Shown piece after piece: positions 43,101-53,338 of a stretch of DNA of 64,000 bases. The notes below the pieces were generated by a model that worked only from the letters and a program-made list of their open reading frames with translations, did not search any database and was not told the DNA's origin. The DNA is from Branchiostoma floridae (taxonomy: Eukaryota; Chordata; Leptocardii; Amphioxiformes; Branchiostomatidae). The DNA is taken from NCBI RefSeq assembly GCF_000003815.2, contig NC_049986.1:11449354-11513353 (forward strand), written 5' to 3'. Every line of letters begins with the position of its first letter. Position 1 is the stretch's first letter. The position numbers and the translations under genes are program-made.

Positions 43101-46100
43101 TAGTTGGGGTAGGGTGCTCCCGCTGACTTGCGAGTGCGTGGTGTTTTTGGGGAAACTGACCCCGTACACCGAAACCGGACTTTCCCGGGGGTCGTCTGTC
43201 TCTCCAGCGTCACCATTCTTTCCTGGTCGTCATCCACTCTATTCATGGAAGTCACTGGAAGCCCAGGGAGTAGTTCTTTAAATACATCCGAGATGCGTGG
43301 AAATCACCCACCTTCTTTGGTGGGAGATTCTGGTTCTCAGAGGGGTCCGACGTCGTCAGGCGGGTAGTCAGCATTCACAGGATGTTTCAACCTTGTCCCG
43401 CTACATCCTCGTGCTGACCGGTCAGCAGTGGTGGCCACTCACTGCTCGCCTCGCCCCTCTGGTCTCCAATTCTGCTCGTCTCTCTTGAGCCACAGCCAAC
43501 AGGAGGCCTTCTCTGCTGCTTCCCCCAACAGTCTTGTTGCTTCCTTCCTTTCTCTACCTGTTAGGCCCAGGTCTTTAAGTAATTTCCATGATGATGCTGC
43601 CGGGAATCCTCTGCATCCAATTTCCACAGGGAACAGCCATGTGTTGCACCCTTTTGCCCTGCATTCTAGCAGCAGCTCTTGATATTTGCTTCTTTTCCTT
43701 TCATGTGCCAGGTCACATCCCTCTTCCCAAGGCACAGTCAGTTCTATCATCACTATGTTGCCATCTGCGAACAGGACAATATCGGGTCTTAAGGTCGTGT
43801 GGACCACCGATGGAAACTGTAGCTTCTTTCCTAGGTCAACCCTCATCTCCCAAGCTTTGGCTTTCTGCAAGAGGTTGCTGGATGGACGTGAGGTTGCTGG
43901 TCTTTTTTCCCCCTCCCTCACAAAAGTGATTGATGCTGCTGTTTTCCTGTGGGGCTGTTTGTTCTTCTTTCTTTCCTTCTCCAATATGCTGGCCAGAACT
44001 GCAAGGACTTTATCGTGTCGCCATCTGTATCTTCCTTGTGTGAGGGCCACCTTACAGCCTGAAAGGATGTGTGCCATGGTGCCTCTACCCCCGCAGAGTT
44101 TACATGCTGGGTCCTCGACCAGTCCCCACCTGTGCAGATTTGCCGGAGATGGGAGTGTGTCATAAACTGATCGCAGTAAGAAGGAAATACGGTATGGTTC
44201 TAATCTCCACAGTTCGGACCATGTTACTTTCCTCTGTGGGAGCTCCCATTTACACCAGGCTCCCTGTACTCCTAGCCCTACGGCCTTTGCTAGCCGTTTC
44301 TCATCTTCTTCACGTCTAACCTCACTCTGGATCAGGGCCCTTCTTTCTCTAGGGTTGGCTTTCTCCCACAGCTGGTACCTAGATGCTCCAAGACCTTGTC
44401 TCCCTACACATGGGATCCCAATGATGTCGCGTAGCTTTAACATGCTTTCTGCTCGCTCTACATGTGTGTCTGCTGACCACTTCCGGCCTGAACGGGTCAT
44501 TACTCCGGCTTCTCTTACTTTCTGGTCTCTTGAGTCTTTATATGTCATCACTAGCCTGCATTTGGCGACTTTAAACTCTTCCACAACTGATGAGATTGGT
44601 AGCTGTAGTTGGCCTGACCTGATGTAGAGACCAATTGACGTGAAGCTCGGGGGTATTCCTAACCACTTCCGTATGTATTTGTTTACTTTCCTCTCTATGC
44701 CCTCAACATGCGTCATTGGAATCTCATACACTGTTAACAACCAACCGAGCCTTGGTAGTAACCCATGCTGGTATATCCACAGCTTAAACTTTCCTGGTAG
44801 GTCTGATCTCTCAGTTCTTTTCAGCCATTCCTCTACTTGTGAGCTTGTGCTTGTAGCATTGCTTCTGTCTGATAGAGTAGCATCAAACCATTTCCCTAGG
44901 CACTTAATTGGGTTGCCGTCTATTTGTGGAATGGTTTCTCCCTGGACTTGGAGGTTGAATCTGTTGGTGATCTTTCCTTTCCTTATGATCATGCTTCTGG
45001 ATTTCTTTGGTTTAAAGGCCATCCTTGCCCATGTGACCATTCGGCTTAGTTCGCACAAAACCCATCTTGCTTCCACGTGGGATCTGGTGGTGACAGTCAG
45101 GTCGTCCATGAAGCCCCTCAATGGTGGCTGTCTGGAACCTGAGGCCATGACTGGGCCCCGTGCCTTGGCCTCTGCTGCTGAGATAATAAGATTCATTGCC
45201 ATTATGAAGAGAATTGGGGATATTGTGCAGCCAGTGACAATCCCCTTCTCCAGGGCCTGCCATTCAGTGATGAAGTTAGTCGTTTTGAACCTTAGCCGCA
45301 GCCCTCCAAAGTAGCTGGTGATGAGCGTCTTTATGTTGGCCGGTATATGGTAATGTTCTAGTGCTTCATGAATGGTGGCGTGTGGTATTGAGCCATACGC
45401 ATTGGCCAGGTCCAACCAGACCACTGTGAGGTCGCCTTTGCTGGATTTGGCTTCTTGTATCAGCTGGCTCAGGACTCCCGTGTGCTCGAGACAACCTGAG
45501 AATCCAGGGATTCCTCCTTTCTGTATAGATGTATTGACATAAGCGTTGTCGGTTACATACATTGTTATCCTGTTTGCTAGTACTGAGAAGAAGATCTTGC
45601 ATTCCACACTCAAGAGTGATATTGTCCTGAATTGACTGACTGTTGATGCGTTCTCCTCCTTCGGAACAAAGCATCCTTCAGCCTCCTTCCAGCATACTGG
45701 GATGCTTCCCTTTACCCATATCCTTCGGAACAGCTTCCAGAGTCTACGGAGCAGGAGTGGACATTTCTTATAGACCTTATATGGGATACCGCTTGGTCCA
45801 GGTGCTGACCCAGCTCTGGCCTTCTTTACTACATCATTGACTTCTTTCCATGAGGGTTCATCGGTATTTAGCTGCTTTTTGGGTTCCTCGGCTTTTCCAA
45901 CTTTGCCGCTGGGATCCAGTGGTTCATTTCTCAATGGGTCGTTGTGTGACTGTCTCAAGAACTCCTCTACATCCTCTTTGGAGCTTGTGAGAGATCCTGA
46001 CTTTTTCTCCCCAAGCAATGCTCTTGTGAACTTAAACGGGTTCTTGATAAATACAGTACCTGCACCTGCTTGATAATTATTAAATCGTATGCCCTACTTG

Positions 46101-49100
46101 AATAAAAAAAGTTCACTGCAATAATAAATGTACCCACATCACAAGGAGCTTATACTTTTTTAAACTTACACCTAGTTATCGTACTGAAAATTGTTAATGA
46201 CATTACATGAAGTCATTCAACAATTTTCAGTCATGATGAAAATTTTCTGAATGGAAGGTGTGATTATTGTCATTTTCTGAAAAATAGAAGCAAGCTCTGT
46301 CTTTACCTGGAATCAATTCACAATACCAGTCCACTTTGGGGGATAATGTACTGTTAAGAGGATGTTCCATTTTTGCGCAGGGGTGATTTGGAACAGTCCA
46401 ATGTTGCGTGGGAAGGGGTATGGCTGAAATATGCTGTATTTGCTCTTAAGCAAATGTCGGCCTTTCTAGTATTCATAATGTTTCTTCTTTCTTTCTTTCT
46501 TTCTTTCTCCTGTCAAATCTTCAAAGTGATTCATCTCCGCCGTTCCTGGACCGAATGACCTGAAATTTGGCACAGGGGTAGAATGGGCCAATACCTTGAT
46601 GCTTTTTTCTCAGTTTTTTCATATCTGCCTCTAAAATGATTTTATTGAGATTTTTTGGTCAATTTTAGACCAAAACTGTATATTTTGGCCCCTGTACCCT
46701 GGTATTACAACCAAATGAGCTGAAATTTGACAGAGATGTGCCTTGATAATGCCCCCATATAAATTCGATAACACTTTTGGTGTACAGTACAACAAAATGC
46801 TTATTTTTGCGATTTTTTGACCAATTTTTGACCAAAAAAGGACACTTTTGGCTCCTGTACCTTGGTATTGCAACCGAATGAGCTGAAATTTGACACAGAT
46901 GTGCCTTGATAATCCCTTCATATAAATTCAATAACACTTTTGGTGTACAGTGCAACAAAATGCTTATTTTTGCGATTTTGGGCCAATTTTTGACCAAAAA
47001 AGGACACTTTTGGCTCCTGTACCCTGGTATTACAATTAAATGACCTGAAATTTGGTATAGATAGGCATTAGATACTTGGTAACAAGATTCAAGTAAAATT
47101 TTTGGACATAAACAACTTTAAAATGATTAATTTGGGCACTTTTCTGAGGGGAAATTTGTTTTCTTTTGGCCCCCTGACGTGACCTTCCGTGACCCCGCAC
47201 AGAGCCACACCTGTGCGCGTCAGCCGGAGAGTTAATTGAGTCAAAGACCTAGCCAATCAGCGAAGAGGAGGCCAAAGGCTGATTAATATTCATAAGCGGG
47301 GCCTCATGATCCCGTATATAGCAGTGTTCCCGCCAGGGGGAGCGAAGCCCGCCTAAGGCTCTCGCATTTTAGACTATATATTCAGAAGGCTTTATATTGT
47401 ATCAGTTCTTAGGGGCATATCTATGATAATCGCAGCAGTCACTTAACTTCTCTTCAGGAGTTTAGCGTAACACTATTTCAGGTCAAACCGTCAAAGGCAA
47501 CTAAAAACAAACTTTAACGTTACTGAGTTCAACAGTACTTATAACTTGTTATCCGAAGTTGAAACGCTAGCGATGGTATTTTCGCTGCGCTGTTAGCTCC
47601 GTGCGACTGTTGTTGACGGTCTTATAACGGTATATTTTGCACCCCTGTACCCTGGTATGAGTAACATTTGGTTTAGATAGGCATAAGATAGTTGGTAAAA
47701 TGATCCAAGTAAAATTTTTGGCATAAAGTACTGTAAAAGGCTTAATTACAGCACTTTTTTGAGGGGAAATTGGTTTTCTTTCGTTCTCCATGCCATGACC
47801 TTTCGGACGTTCACCCCACAGAGCCAACATCTGCACCTGCGTCTAGCCGGCAGGAAGAGTTAATTCAATAAATGGTTCAGCCAATCAGGGAAGAGGAAAG
47901 TGAAGGCTAATTAATATTCATAAGCGGGACCACACAATACGTTAACTTGAAGACTCAGGGCGTACAGACTTCTCGTCAGGATTTTTTCAAAGCGTCGGAC
48001 AGGGGGCCGGGGGCCGCCGAATGTCCCTGGCGGGGTCCAGGGGCAGGGCCACTGTGGGGGGGACCCAGGTGGGCGAAGCTCTTGCATTTTAGACTATTGA
48101 GAAGGCTTCTTTTATCAGTTTTTTTAGGGCCATATCTACGATAATGGTAGCAGTCACTTACTTCTCTTCAGCAGTTTGACTTTAAAATATTTCGGGTCAA
48201 AGCTTCAAAGACAACTAAAACCTCATAAACAACAAACTTTACTTAGCTCAACAGTATACAAAAATATTGTACAGGTTGCCATCCTTAGTTGAAGCGCTTA
48301 TTTATGGCGCTAGTATCTTCGCTGCGCCGTTAGCCGCCGTGCGACTTTTGTTGACGGTCTGATATCCCTACGTCGCCGCCTCGCTGATATTCCCACGGAC
48401 ATGTTTCAAGAAAAATACCCAGCAAAAAACGCTGTTCTGCCTCAAATTCTATTCTATAAAACATGTGGGACTCAGTGTTACAGTCTAAATATTTTGTAGA
48501 AGCACCGCTGTAGGAAAGAAGGTCCAAGCAATGTAAAACATCACGTAGCATGAAGTTCACTGTCAACTGGCACACAGCACATGACTGTTTGAAACTCAAC
48601 TCAAGTCTAATCAACAGCCGTGTTTGATTGATAGCCGGCGGTCCTTTGATGAAGTCGGCGAAAGGTGCGTTAGTTAGAAAATCTGCGTTTAGTTTTGATA
48701 CGTAATTATAAGTTAGACAGTGGCGAGAATGATTATTTTCTCATCAATATTTCTCTTCAGAATTATTTGAACTTAAATGTACATCTAAACAATTGGCTTA
48801 CCTGTGCAATGTTTATATGATTAATGATCAGTGTACTGAAATCATGTGTAACGTATGGCTCCTAGTCAATAGATCAGAATTTTCTCTATAGTGACCACCT
48901 GTCTATAGTGGCCACATTTCTATCACTGGACTGGAACTTGCGAAAACTGCTGTATTTTCTCCAGAGCAAATGTATGTGTTCCTAGTGCTGTTGTTGTTTG
49001 ACATAAACTTTGAACATTTAAATTGTAAGTAACTTTAAACTGCCAGAGTTTCAGCCCAATAAAACAATCTCAGCGCCAGGGTATGAACAGACTGACCAGA

Positions 49101-50248
49101 CAGACGAAAATAAATCCTCGAACAAGGTTCAATCGTATCTTCTGGGTCTGGCAGGAAGTTGTTCAACTAAAATAAGAATAGGCTCGATGGCTGATTGCAT
49201 ACAAAGTAAAACAGTTTAACAGTTTTACAGCTTGAAGAAAACAAACGCTCTTACAGTACCTGCACCTGCTTGATGATTATTAAATCGTATGCCCTACTTG
49301 AATAAAAAAAGTTCACTGCAATAATAAATGTACCCACATCACAAGGAGCTTATACTTTTTTAAACTTACACCTAGTTATCGTACTGAAAATTGACATTAC
49401 ATGAAGTCATTCAACAATTTTCAGTCATGATGAAAATTTTCTGAATGGAAGGTGTGATTATTGTCATTTTCTGAAAAATAGAAGCAAGCTCTGTTTTTAC
49501 CTGGAATCAATTCACAATACCATTCCACTGTGGGGGATAATGTACTGTTAAGAGGATGTTCCATTTTTGCGCAGGGGTGATTTGGAACAGTCCAATGTTG
49601 CGTGGGAAGGGGTATGGCTGAAATATGCTGTATTTGCTCTTAAGCAAATGTCGGCCTTTCTAGTTTTTGCATTGATTACAAGTCCATGTAACCTCTACAT
49701 CTACATATACGTAACCACTACAAACTACATCTCCATTAATTTATGTAAAATCTACATCTATATAACATCTACATCTACATAGGGATACCCCCATCAGGGG
49801 CAAAGTGTATGGGTGGGAGGTGAGGTCCTGGGCTAGTGCGGGTTTTACTTGTGTATGGTCGTGATATTGCAGTCGAGATTTATCTAGATGAGACAGGCCC
49901 ACTATGATTGACTTGTGACGATTCATCCCTGCAGTTCCCCAGCCTGGCGCGTTCTTATCCCGACCCCGTAGCCCCACCCCCACAACCTCCTGTCTGTCTT
50001 CCGACGACGAGGAACTCCAGACTCCCGAGCGAGCGCGGAAAGTCCGTCTGAGATTCACCAAGGAGCGTGAGAAGCGGCTGTGCGTGGTGTGCCAGGATAA
50101 CGTGAAGAACGTGCTGCTCCTCCCGTGCAGACATATGTGCCTGTGTAGGGGGTGTGCTGACCACATCACCAACTCTCTCTACGCACACCAGAGGGTCTGT
50201 CCGCTCTGTCGGTCCAGAATCGGCAACGCACTGGACATCTACATTTAG
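34154..50248 (+). CDS. RNF26: RNF26-like membrane RING E3 ubiquitin ligase, 582 aa
   Basis: RNF26 is an ER-anchored E3 ligase that organises perinuclear endosomes and modifies STING in vertebrates. Exons: 34154-34438 (ATG at 34235, context ACCATGG, 5' UTR before it), 34990-36220, and 49935-50248; 583 codons in frame. Residues 1 to about 350 are almost wholly hydrophobic with many membrane segments, and include short internal repeats (LVTNTLAAVQ-like). An acidic Glu/Asp/Ser-rich cytosolic stretch follows. The last exon carries the RING: C528-VVC, LLPCRHMCLC, C-x2-C, and CPLCR, ending LDIYI. The CRHxCLC and CPLCR pattern and the C-terminal isoleucine-rich end match human RNF26, which is shorter (433 aa). 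The last intron is 13.7 kb and full of mobile DNA. Confidence 0.88.
36292..36357 (+). repeat. Two tandem copies of a 36-bp imperfect palindrome
   Basis: ATTTCAGCCATACATAGTAT followed by GGTGAAATATATTGTTAT occurs twice in a row. Each unit is nearly self-complementary. It lies at the left border of the large intronic duplication. Confidence 0.75.
36369..36393 (+). repeat. (TTTC)n microsatellite
   Basis: A short TTTC repeat lies near the start of block B1. A counterpart is at about 46483-46507 in B2. Confidence 0.8.
36550..37250 (+). repeat. 163-bp tandem repeat array in B1 (about 4 units)
   Basis: The landmark TGGTGTACAG recurs at 36664, 36828, 36991 and 37154, a period of 163-164 bases. Each unit also has ACAAAATGCTTATTTTTGCG, TTTTTGACCA and GAGCTGAAATTTG. 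The minus strand is open in all three frames over most of the array, giving spurious frames of up to 205 codons. In B2 the array has only two such landmarks. Confidence 0.9.
37380..38590 (+). repeat. Two diverged promoter-like modules inside B1
   Basis: The segments 37380-37840 and 38000-38590 are related. Both have CAGAGCC, AGCCAATCAGCGAAGAG, TAATATTCATAAGCGGG, GCATTTTAGACTATT and a matching 3' half ending near TTGACGGTCT. Module 1 has GTATATAG about 60 bases after the CCAAT motif. Module 2 carries an extra GC-rich insert at about 38210-38300. The promoter function is inference. Confidence 0.6.
39409..43273 (-). mobile_element. Hero-type non-LTR retrotransposon, full-length copy (Hero-1)
   Basis: This 3.87 kb element lies on the minus strand, with its 3' end at 39409 and its 5' end at 43273. 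It has one long frame (43023-39574), a 5' UTR of about 250 bases and a 3' UTR of about 165 bases with no poly-A tail. Immediately beyond its 5' end begins the 3' end of a second copy. The single ORF with N-terminal zinc finger, central RT and C-terminal restriction-like endonuclease is the R2/NeSL/Hero architecture. The Hero clade is known from amphioxus. Confidence 0.85.
39574..43023 (-). CDS. Hero ORF: zinc finger, reverse transcriptase, restriction-like endonuclease (1149 aa, intact)
   Basis: The protein would reverse-transcribe its RNA at a nick made by its own endonuclease (target-primed reverse transcription). An N-terminal Cys/His knuckle is visible (C31, C35, H44, C50). A basic linker follows (about 200-300), then the RT: GPSGIPYKVYK, VWLDLANAYGSIPH (first catalytic Asp), GIVTGCTISPILF, and FMDD with the two catalytic Asp. 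Then come a CX2CX7HX4C knuckle (CKLC...HILSGC) and the RLE core RPDIVLFADGNIVMIELTVP (PD...E). There is no stop or frameshift, so this copy may be active or very young. The ATG is the first of the long frame; no better upstream start was checked. Confidence 0.88.
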   Translation of the reverse strand: MVTTRTSTRTQRWPAAFTGQRPGVVEARCHCGKICKNGRGLKIHQAKTKCGKEVRQKQRTLVTHGETQENSSQEAPHSTGDLSATATSPRSHTRSPQQTIDSQALEGDNNVRPQVATAEVQSHVGRERQRENGTPITRTGNQQQPVRERLKWPKMSEDRAWSQLDQDLNGVLEATLVGSVEQKIKTLTTLTYNMARERFGTEEKKNHKPQAKQPNRREREIRRLRKEIKTLNKRFKLSKDSEKPGIKELTSQLRERLSKLRRAENTRKRSRKRQNNRAQFIKNPFKFTRALLGEKKSGSLTSSKEDVEEFLRQSHNDPLRNEPLDPSGKVGKAEEPKKQLNTDEPSWKEVNDVVKKARAGSAPGPSGIPYKVYKKCPLLLRRLWKLFRRIWVKGSIPVCWKEAEGCFVPKEENASTVSQFRTISLLSVECKIFFSVLANRITMYVTDNAYVNTSIQKGGIPGFSGCLEHTGVLSQLIQEAKSSKGDLTVVWLDLANAYGSIPHATIHEALEHYHIPANIKTLITSYFGGLRLRFKTTNFITEWQALEKGIVTGCTISPILFIMAMNLIISAAEAKARGPVMASGSRQPPLRGFMDDLTVTTRSHVEARWVLCELSRMVTWARMAFKPKKSRSMIIRKGKITNRFNLQVQGETIPQIDGNPIKCLGKWFDATLSDRSNATSTSSQVEEWLKRTERSDLPGKFKLWIYQHGLLPRLGWLLTVYEIPMTHVEGIERKVNKYIRKWLGIPPSFTSIGLYIRSGQLQLPISSVVEEFKVAKCRLVMTYKDSRDQKVREAGVMTRSGRKWSADTHVERAESMLKLRDIIGIPCVGRQGLGASRYQLWEKANPRERRALIQSEVRREEDEKRLAKAVGLGVQGAWCKWELPQRKVTWSELWRLEPYRISFLLRSVYDTLPSPANLHRWGLVEDPACKLCGGRGTMAHILSGCKVALTQGRYRWRHDKVLAVLASILEKERKKNKQPHRKTAASITFVREGEKRPATSRPSSNLLQKAKAWEMRVDLGKKLQFPSVVHTTLRPDIVLFADGNIVMIELTVPWEEGCDLAHERKRSKYQELLLECRAKGCNTWLFPVEIGCRGFPAASSWKLLKDLGLTGRERKEATRLLGEAAEKASCWLWLKRDEQNWRPEGRGEQ
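43274..46052 (-). mobile_element. Hero-type retrotransposon, 5'-truncated copy (Hero-2)
   Basis: It is nearly identical to Hero-1 at a constant offset of 3865 bases from its 3' end (43274) up to 46052, where it stops mid-ORF (after GATAAAT) and the host sequence ACAGTACCTGC resumes. One visible difference is AGCCAACAGG against AGCCAGCAGG. It is 2.78 kb, lacking the 5' UTR, the zinc finger and the N-terminal linker. Confidence 0.88.
43439..46052 (-). pseudogene. Hero ORF fragment (RT and endonuclease, N-terminus missing)
   Basis: The frame is open from the truncation point to the stop. The first in-frame ATG is at 46018 (859 aa). RT and RLE motifs are complete and match those of the full copy, but the N-terminal DNA-binding part and promoter are gone. 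It is therefore probably not a functional element. Confidence 0.85.
46053..46468 (+). repeat. Intronic tandem duplication, unit 1 right part (A1)
   Basis: ACAGTACCTGCACCTGCTTG through CGGCCTTTCTAGT recurs almost unchanged at 49252-49665. It is the right part of unit 1, displaced by the Hero insertion. Confidence 0.85.
46469..49665 (+). repeat. Intronic tandem duplication, unit 2 (B2+A2), uninterrupted
   Basis: B2 (46469-49251) and A2 (49252-49665) are joined directly at CGCTCTTACAGTACCTG. This shows the state before the Hero insertion split unit 1. Unit 2 has two fewer 163-bp repeats than unit 1. It also has an extra stretch of about 80 bases near 48698-48776 that unit 1 lacks. Confidence 0.85.
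49694..49785 (+). repeat. Imperfect (ATCTAC)n repeat
   Basis: CTACATCTACATATAC and TCTACATCTATATAACATCT form a degenerate hexamer repeat 150 bases before the last RNF26 exon. Confidence 0.6.
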
Positions 50249-52517
50249 CAGCACACTTGTCACAATGTTTCATATGGACATGGCTGCAGTCGTGACAATT
50301 GATGGATCGAGATGCTAACAGCATTCCACATGCAATGATAATCATATTTTTTGAAGAAGAAAAATTCCAGAACTCATCATATTTTGATACCATATATTGG
50401 TATAGAGGTATTTCTATCCCTGTTGCAAGGTTTTGTTTTGGTTGCAATTTTTGCTGTTTGTTTGCAATATACTGAAAGATATAAATGTATTTCTTATTTA
50501 CAGAGCCTCTGTCCAAAATCAAGATCTTCTCATTGTATTTTTGGTATCTAGAAGACTAATTTCTTCTCCTTGTATGTTGTATAACCCTTTCGCAGCTATC
50601 TTAATGTAATTATTTCTTGATGTCCTACAGCCCTATGTGGCCCTCCCCTAAGTTGTGTAATGGTGTTTCCAAGGTTCAGGAAATGATACATGACAATGAT
50701 GATGATATGTATACAATGATTTTCAATGTGGAAAATGCTCTTTTATCCAAAGTCAATACAAAAATGTATGTTCCCAGGGAAACATGCTTGATGTGCTGAT
50801 GATGGGAAGAATTTGTTAATGTACAGTTCTGCTCAAAGAGTAGCAAACTCGCAATGTAAATGTTTTGTTATGAATAACTTTGTTATTAAATTGTGGGATA
50901 AAATTATAATCAAAGTGGGAAGCCTGCTGTATTTATATTGGAGATATTTTCATGTTTCTTGGTTGTAAAATTGGTTGTCCCTCTAAAATTACTTAGTGGA
51001 CAGTAGTTGTGACAGTTTTTGATCTTTCATTAACAAAACTCAGGGTCAGTGAGGGCCGAACTGTACAAATTTCACCTTCCCACAGGTATGAACATTATCC
51101 AGAAATTCTCTTAACAAAGGTCCAGTGATGTGATGGGGGAAAATGTAATTCAGAAGGAAAGGTGGTTGAAATAATTTCAGTAAGTGAACTTCGATACAGA
51201 TATTACTGCTATAGTATTGGATTACATATCATTTTCAGTTTGAGTGATAAAGGGTGATGTTTACCTGACCCCTTCAGGAATTGACAGTTTTATTGTAAGG
51301 TTGTCAAAACTACAGCAACACCTTAATACAGGACAGGATAACTTCTAGTTAGTACAAAAAAACTGTTATCAATCAAAATTAGTCAACACAAAAAGGGCAA
51401 AGTTGTTGTAAACCCAAACATTTTACCTTTGTTTCTGAAACCAGTGGGAACAAGTCAGTCACTTATATTCTCCGTATAGGTTAAACATTCTACACTGGTG
51501 TTTTACTGGTGAAATACTAATATTCATCCAGAGTTTTCCAAAGATAAAGCATAAAAATTTCAAAAATCTTCAATAGTTGTGTATATATCAGATAATCTTA
51601 GATAATACTCTCACTATTCCGTATATATTCTAACCAGTTTCACATTGTGTTCATTTTAACACGTGATTACTTTTCACTTTAATCCTGGGATAAGTGCACT
51701 TAAAACCCACACATGAAAACAATGCTGGGAATCTTGTATATTACAGATATTAAAAGAAATACAAAGTGTTCAATCTAAACACCATCACTCATTACAAACA
51801 CGATGGTCCTACTCTCCAGATAAATACAATGCACAACATTTGATTACAATTGAGTAACACCAACACATCGCATTATGATTTGACATACTGACATATTTGG
51901 GATAATATGGACCAATGAAATGAGCTAAGTTAACCAAGCTGTTTCAAAATGCCAATCCATCTAAAACTAATGAGTGAAGGCCAAATATTTTAAAAGTAAA
52001 TTTAGAATAATTTTGGATTCTAACAGATGGATTCTAACAAATCTTGCCAAGTCATACATGTACATTTGTAGATGCACTTAAAATTCTTTTCACCAAAATC
52101 ACTATGTCATGCACACCAACATGACATTACAACTTAGTACAAATCTCCAAAGCTATGCTGCATTGTATACATGTACCACACGTCTCTGTCCTAAAAAAGG
52201 TGCTCAATACTCACAATGCTACAACACGCACCCACACGCCAACCTTTTGAGCTTACTGTAACTGCCGTTTCATATACAAAGCACAAATGTACAGAGAGGG
52301 CAGGCCTCAAACACACAAGACTAGAGTTCCCTACAACAGCAAAGAAACTCTAGGGGCAAGGATACTTGCAATAGACAAGACACAGTGGAATATAGTGAGG
52401 ACATGTTGACAGTTACAGGATGTCTATGGTCACGGAGCAAAGTGGACGAAAATGTTGCATTTGTTCTATTTAGTGTAGAGCTTGTGGTTGTGTTTGATAT
52501 GTCAGCTAGTCATCAGA
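50249..52517. other. Tail-to-tail 3' UTR region of RNF26 and the olfactomedin gene
   Basis: No exon is visible. ATTAAA at 50885 (plus) and AATAAA on the minus strand (TTTATT at 51291-51296) are candidate polyadenylation signals for the two converging genes. Confidence 0.35.
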
Positions 52518-53338
52518 CTAGATATGTGCAGTCACCTCTATGTCATAGGTGACAAGATGACCCCGGTACTGACCACGGTAAAGGTAGTACCATGCATACA
52601 GCTTCTTGTCCTTTGGGTTGTAGTCAAGAGAATACATGTAATTGTAACTATGTCCAGGTACACTGTAGAATGTGAAAGGGATGTTGACAAAAGAGTTAGT
52701 GCTGGTGTGAGTGTTGTAGAAGAAGTGGATTTCCCCGGGTGATTTGTAGTTAGTTAGAGTGTACAGCACCCCACACATCATGAAGGCCTCACCAACAGAA
52801 GCTCTGGGGTAGTCAGTTTGCCAGGTTTTCAGTATGCTGAGGTCATCAGGGTTCAGCTTACTAATGACAAGTTTACCACTGTTAGCAGAGGTAGCATAGA
52901 TAACCCATAGGCCTTCTTCATCAAGAGCAAAGTCAATGCCAATATTTGCACCATGCTTGTATTGGTAGTAGCTGTAAGCAGCACCGGGAAGTGTTTTACG
53001 GGCAGTCACAGTGCGTGTGGTCAGGTCATACTTGACCATGTTGTTTGTGGTCCCACTTGTACTGTAGTACAGGGACCCGTTATACATGACATGTCCTGTA
53101 CCATACCGTTGGTGTGGCAGGGAGTACCGACAACACTTGTGCCCAGCATTGAAGTTGGACATAGAAGTGTACTTCTCTATGAAGTTGTATGAAGAATGTC
53201 CATGGTAAGGCAGAATGTACACAGCATCATCACAGACAGCCCCTACTGGGTCCTGCATCCATGTTCCAGAACGATAGTAGCTACCAGTGAAGATCTTCTG
53301 CAGGGTTGGGGCAGACACAGATGTGAGGTACCCACAGC
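52518..53338 (-). other. Olfactomedin domain 2 (single exon)
   Basis: The exon opens with GG(C)-Cys-Gly-Tyr and runs to the stop at 52518. Key features are SGTWMQDPVG, GTGHVMYNGSLYYS, DFALDEEGLW, MMCGVLYTLTNY and SLDYNPKDKKLYAWYY. It is a close structural parallel of the preceding exon. Confidence 0.88.

Noticed and set aside
39409-46052. Two independent full Hero insertions at different sites
   Set aside because: There is no host sequence between the copies, and only one target-site pair, as shown by the empty site at about 49250.
46053-49665. LTR retrotransposon reading of A1-B2-A2 (415-bp direct repeats around 2.8 kb)
   Set aside because: The repeats do not begin TG or end CA. There is no primer-binding site, gag/pol, or target duplication, and B1 to the left shows that the pattern is a tandem duplication of B+A.
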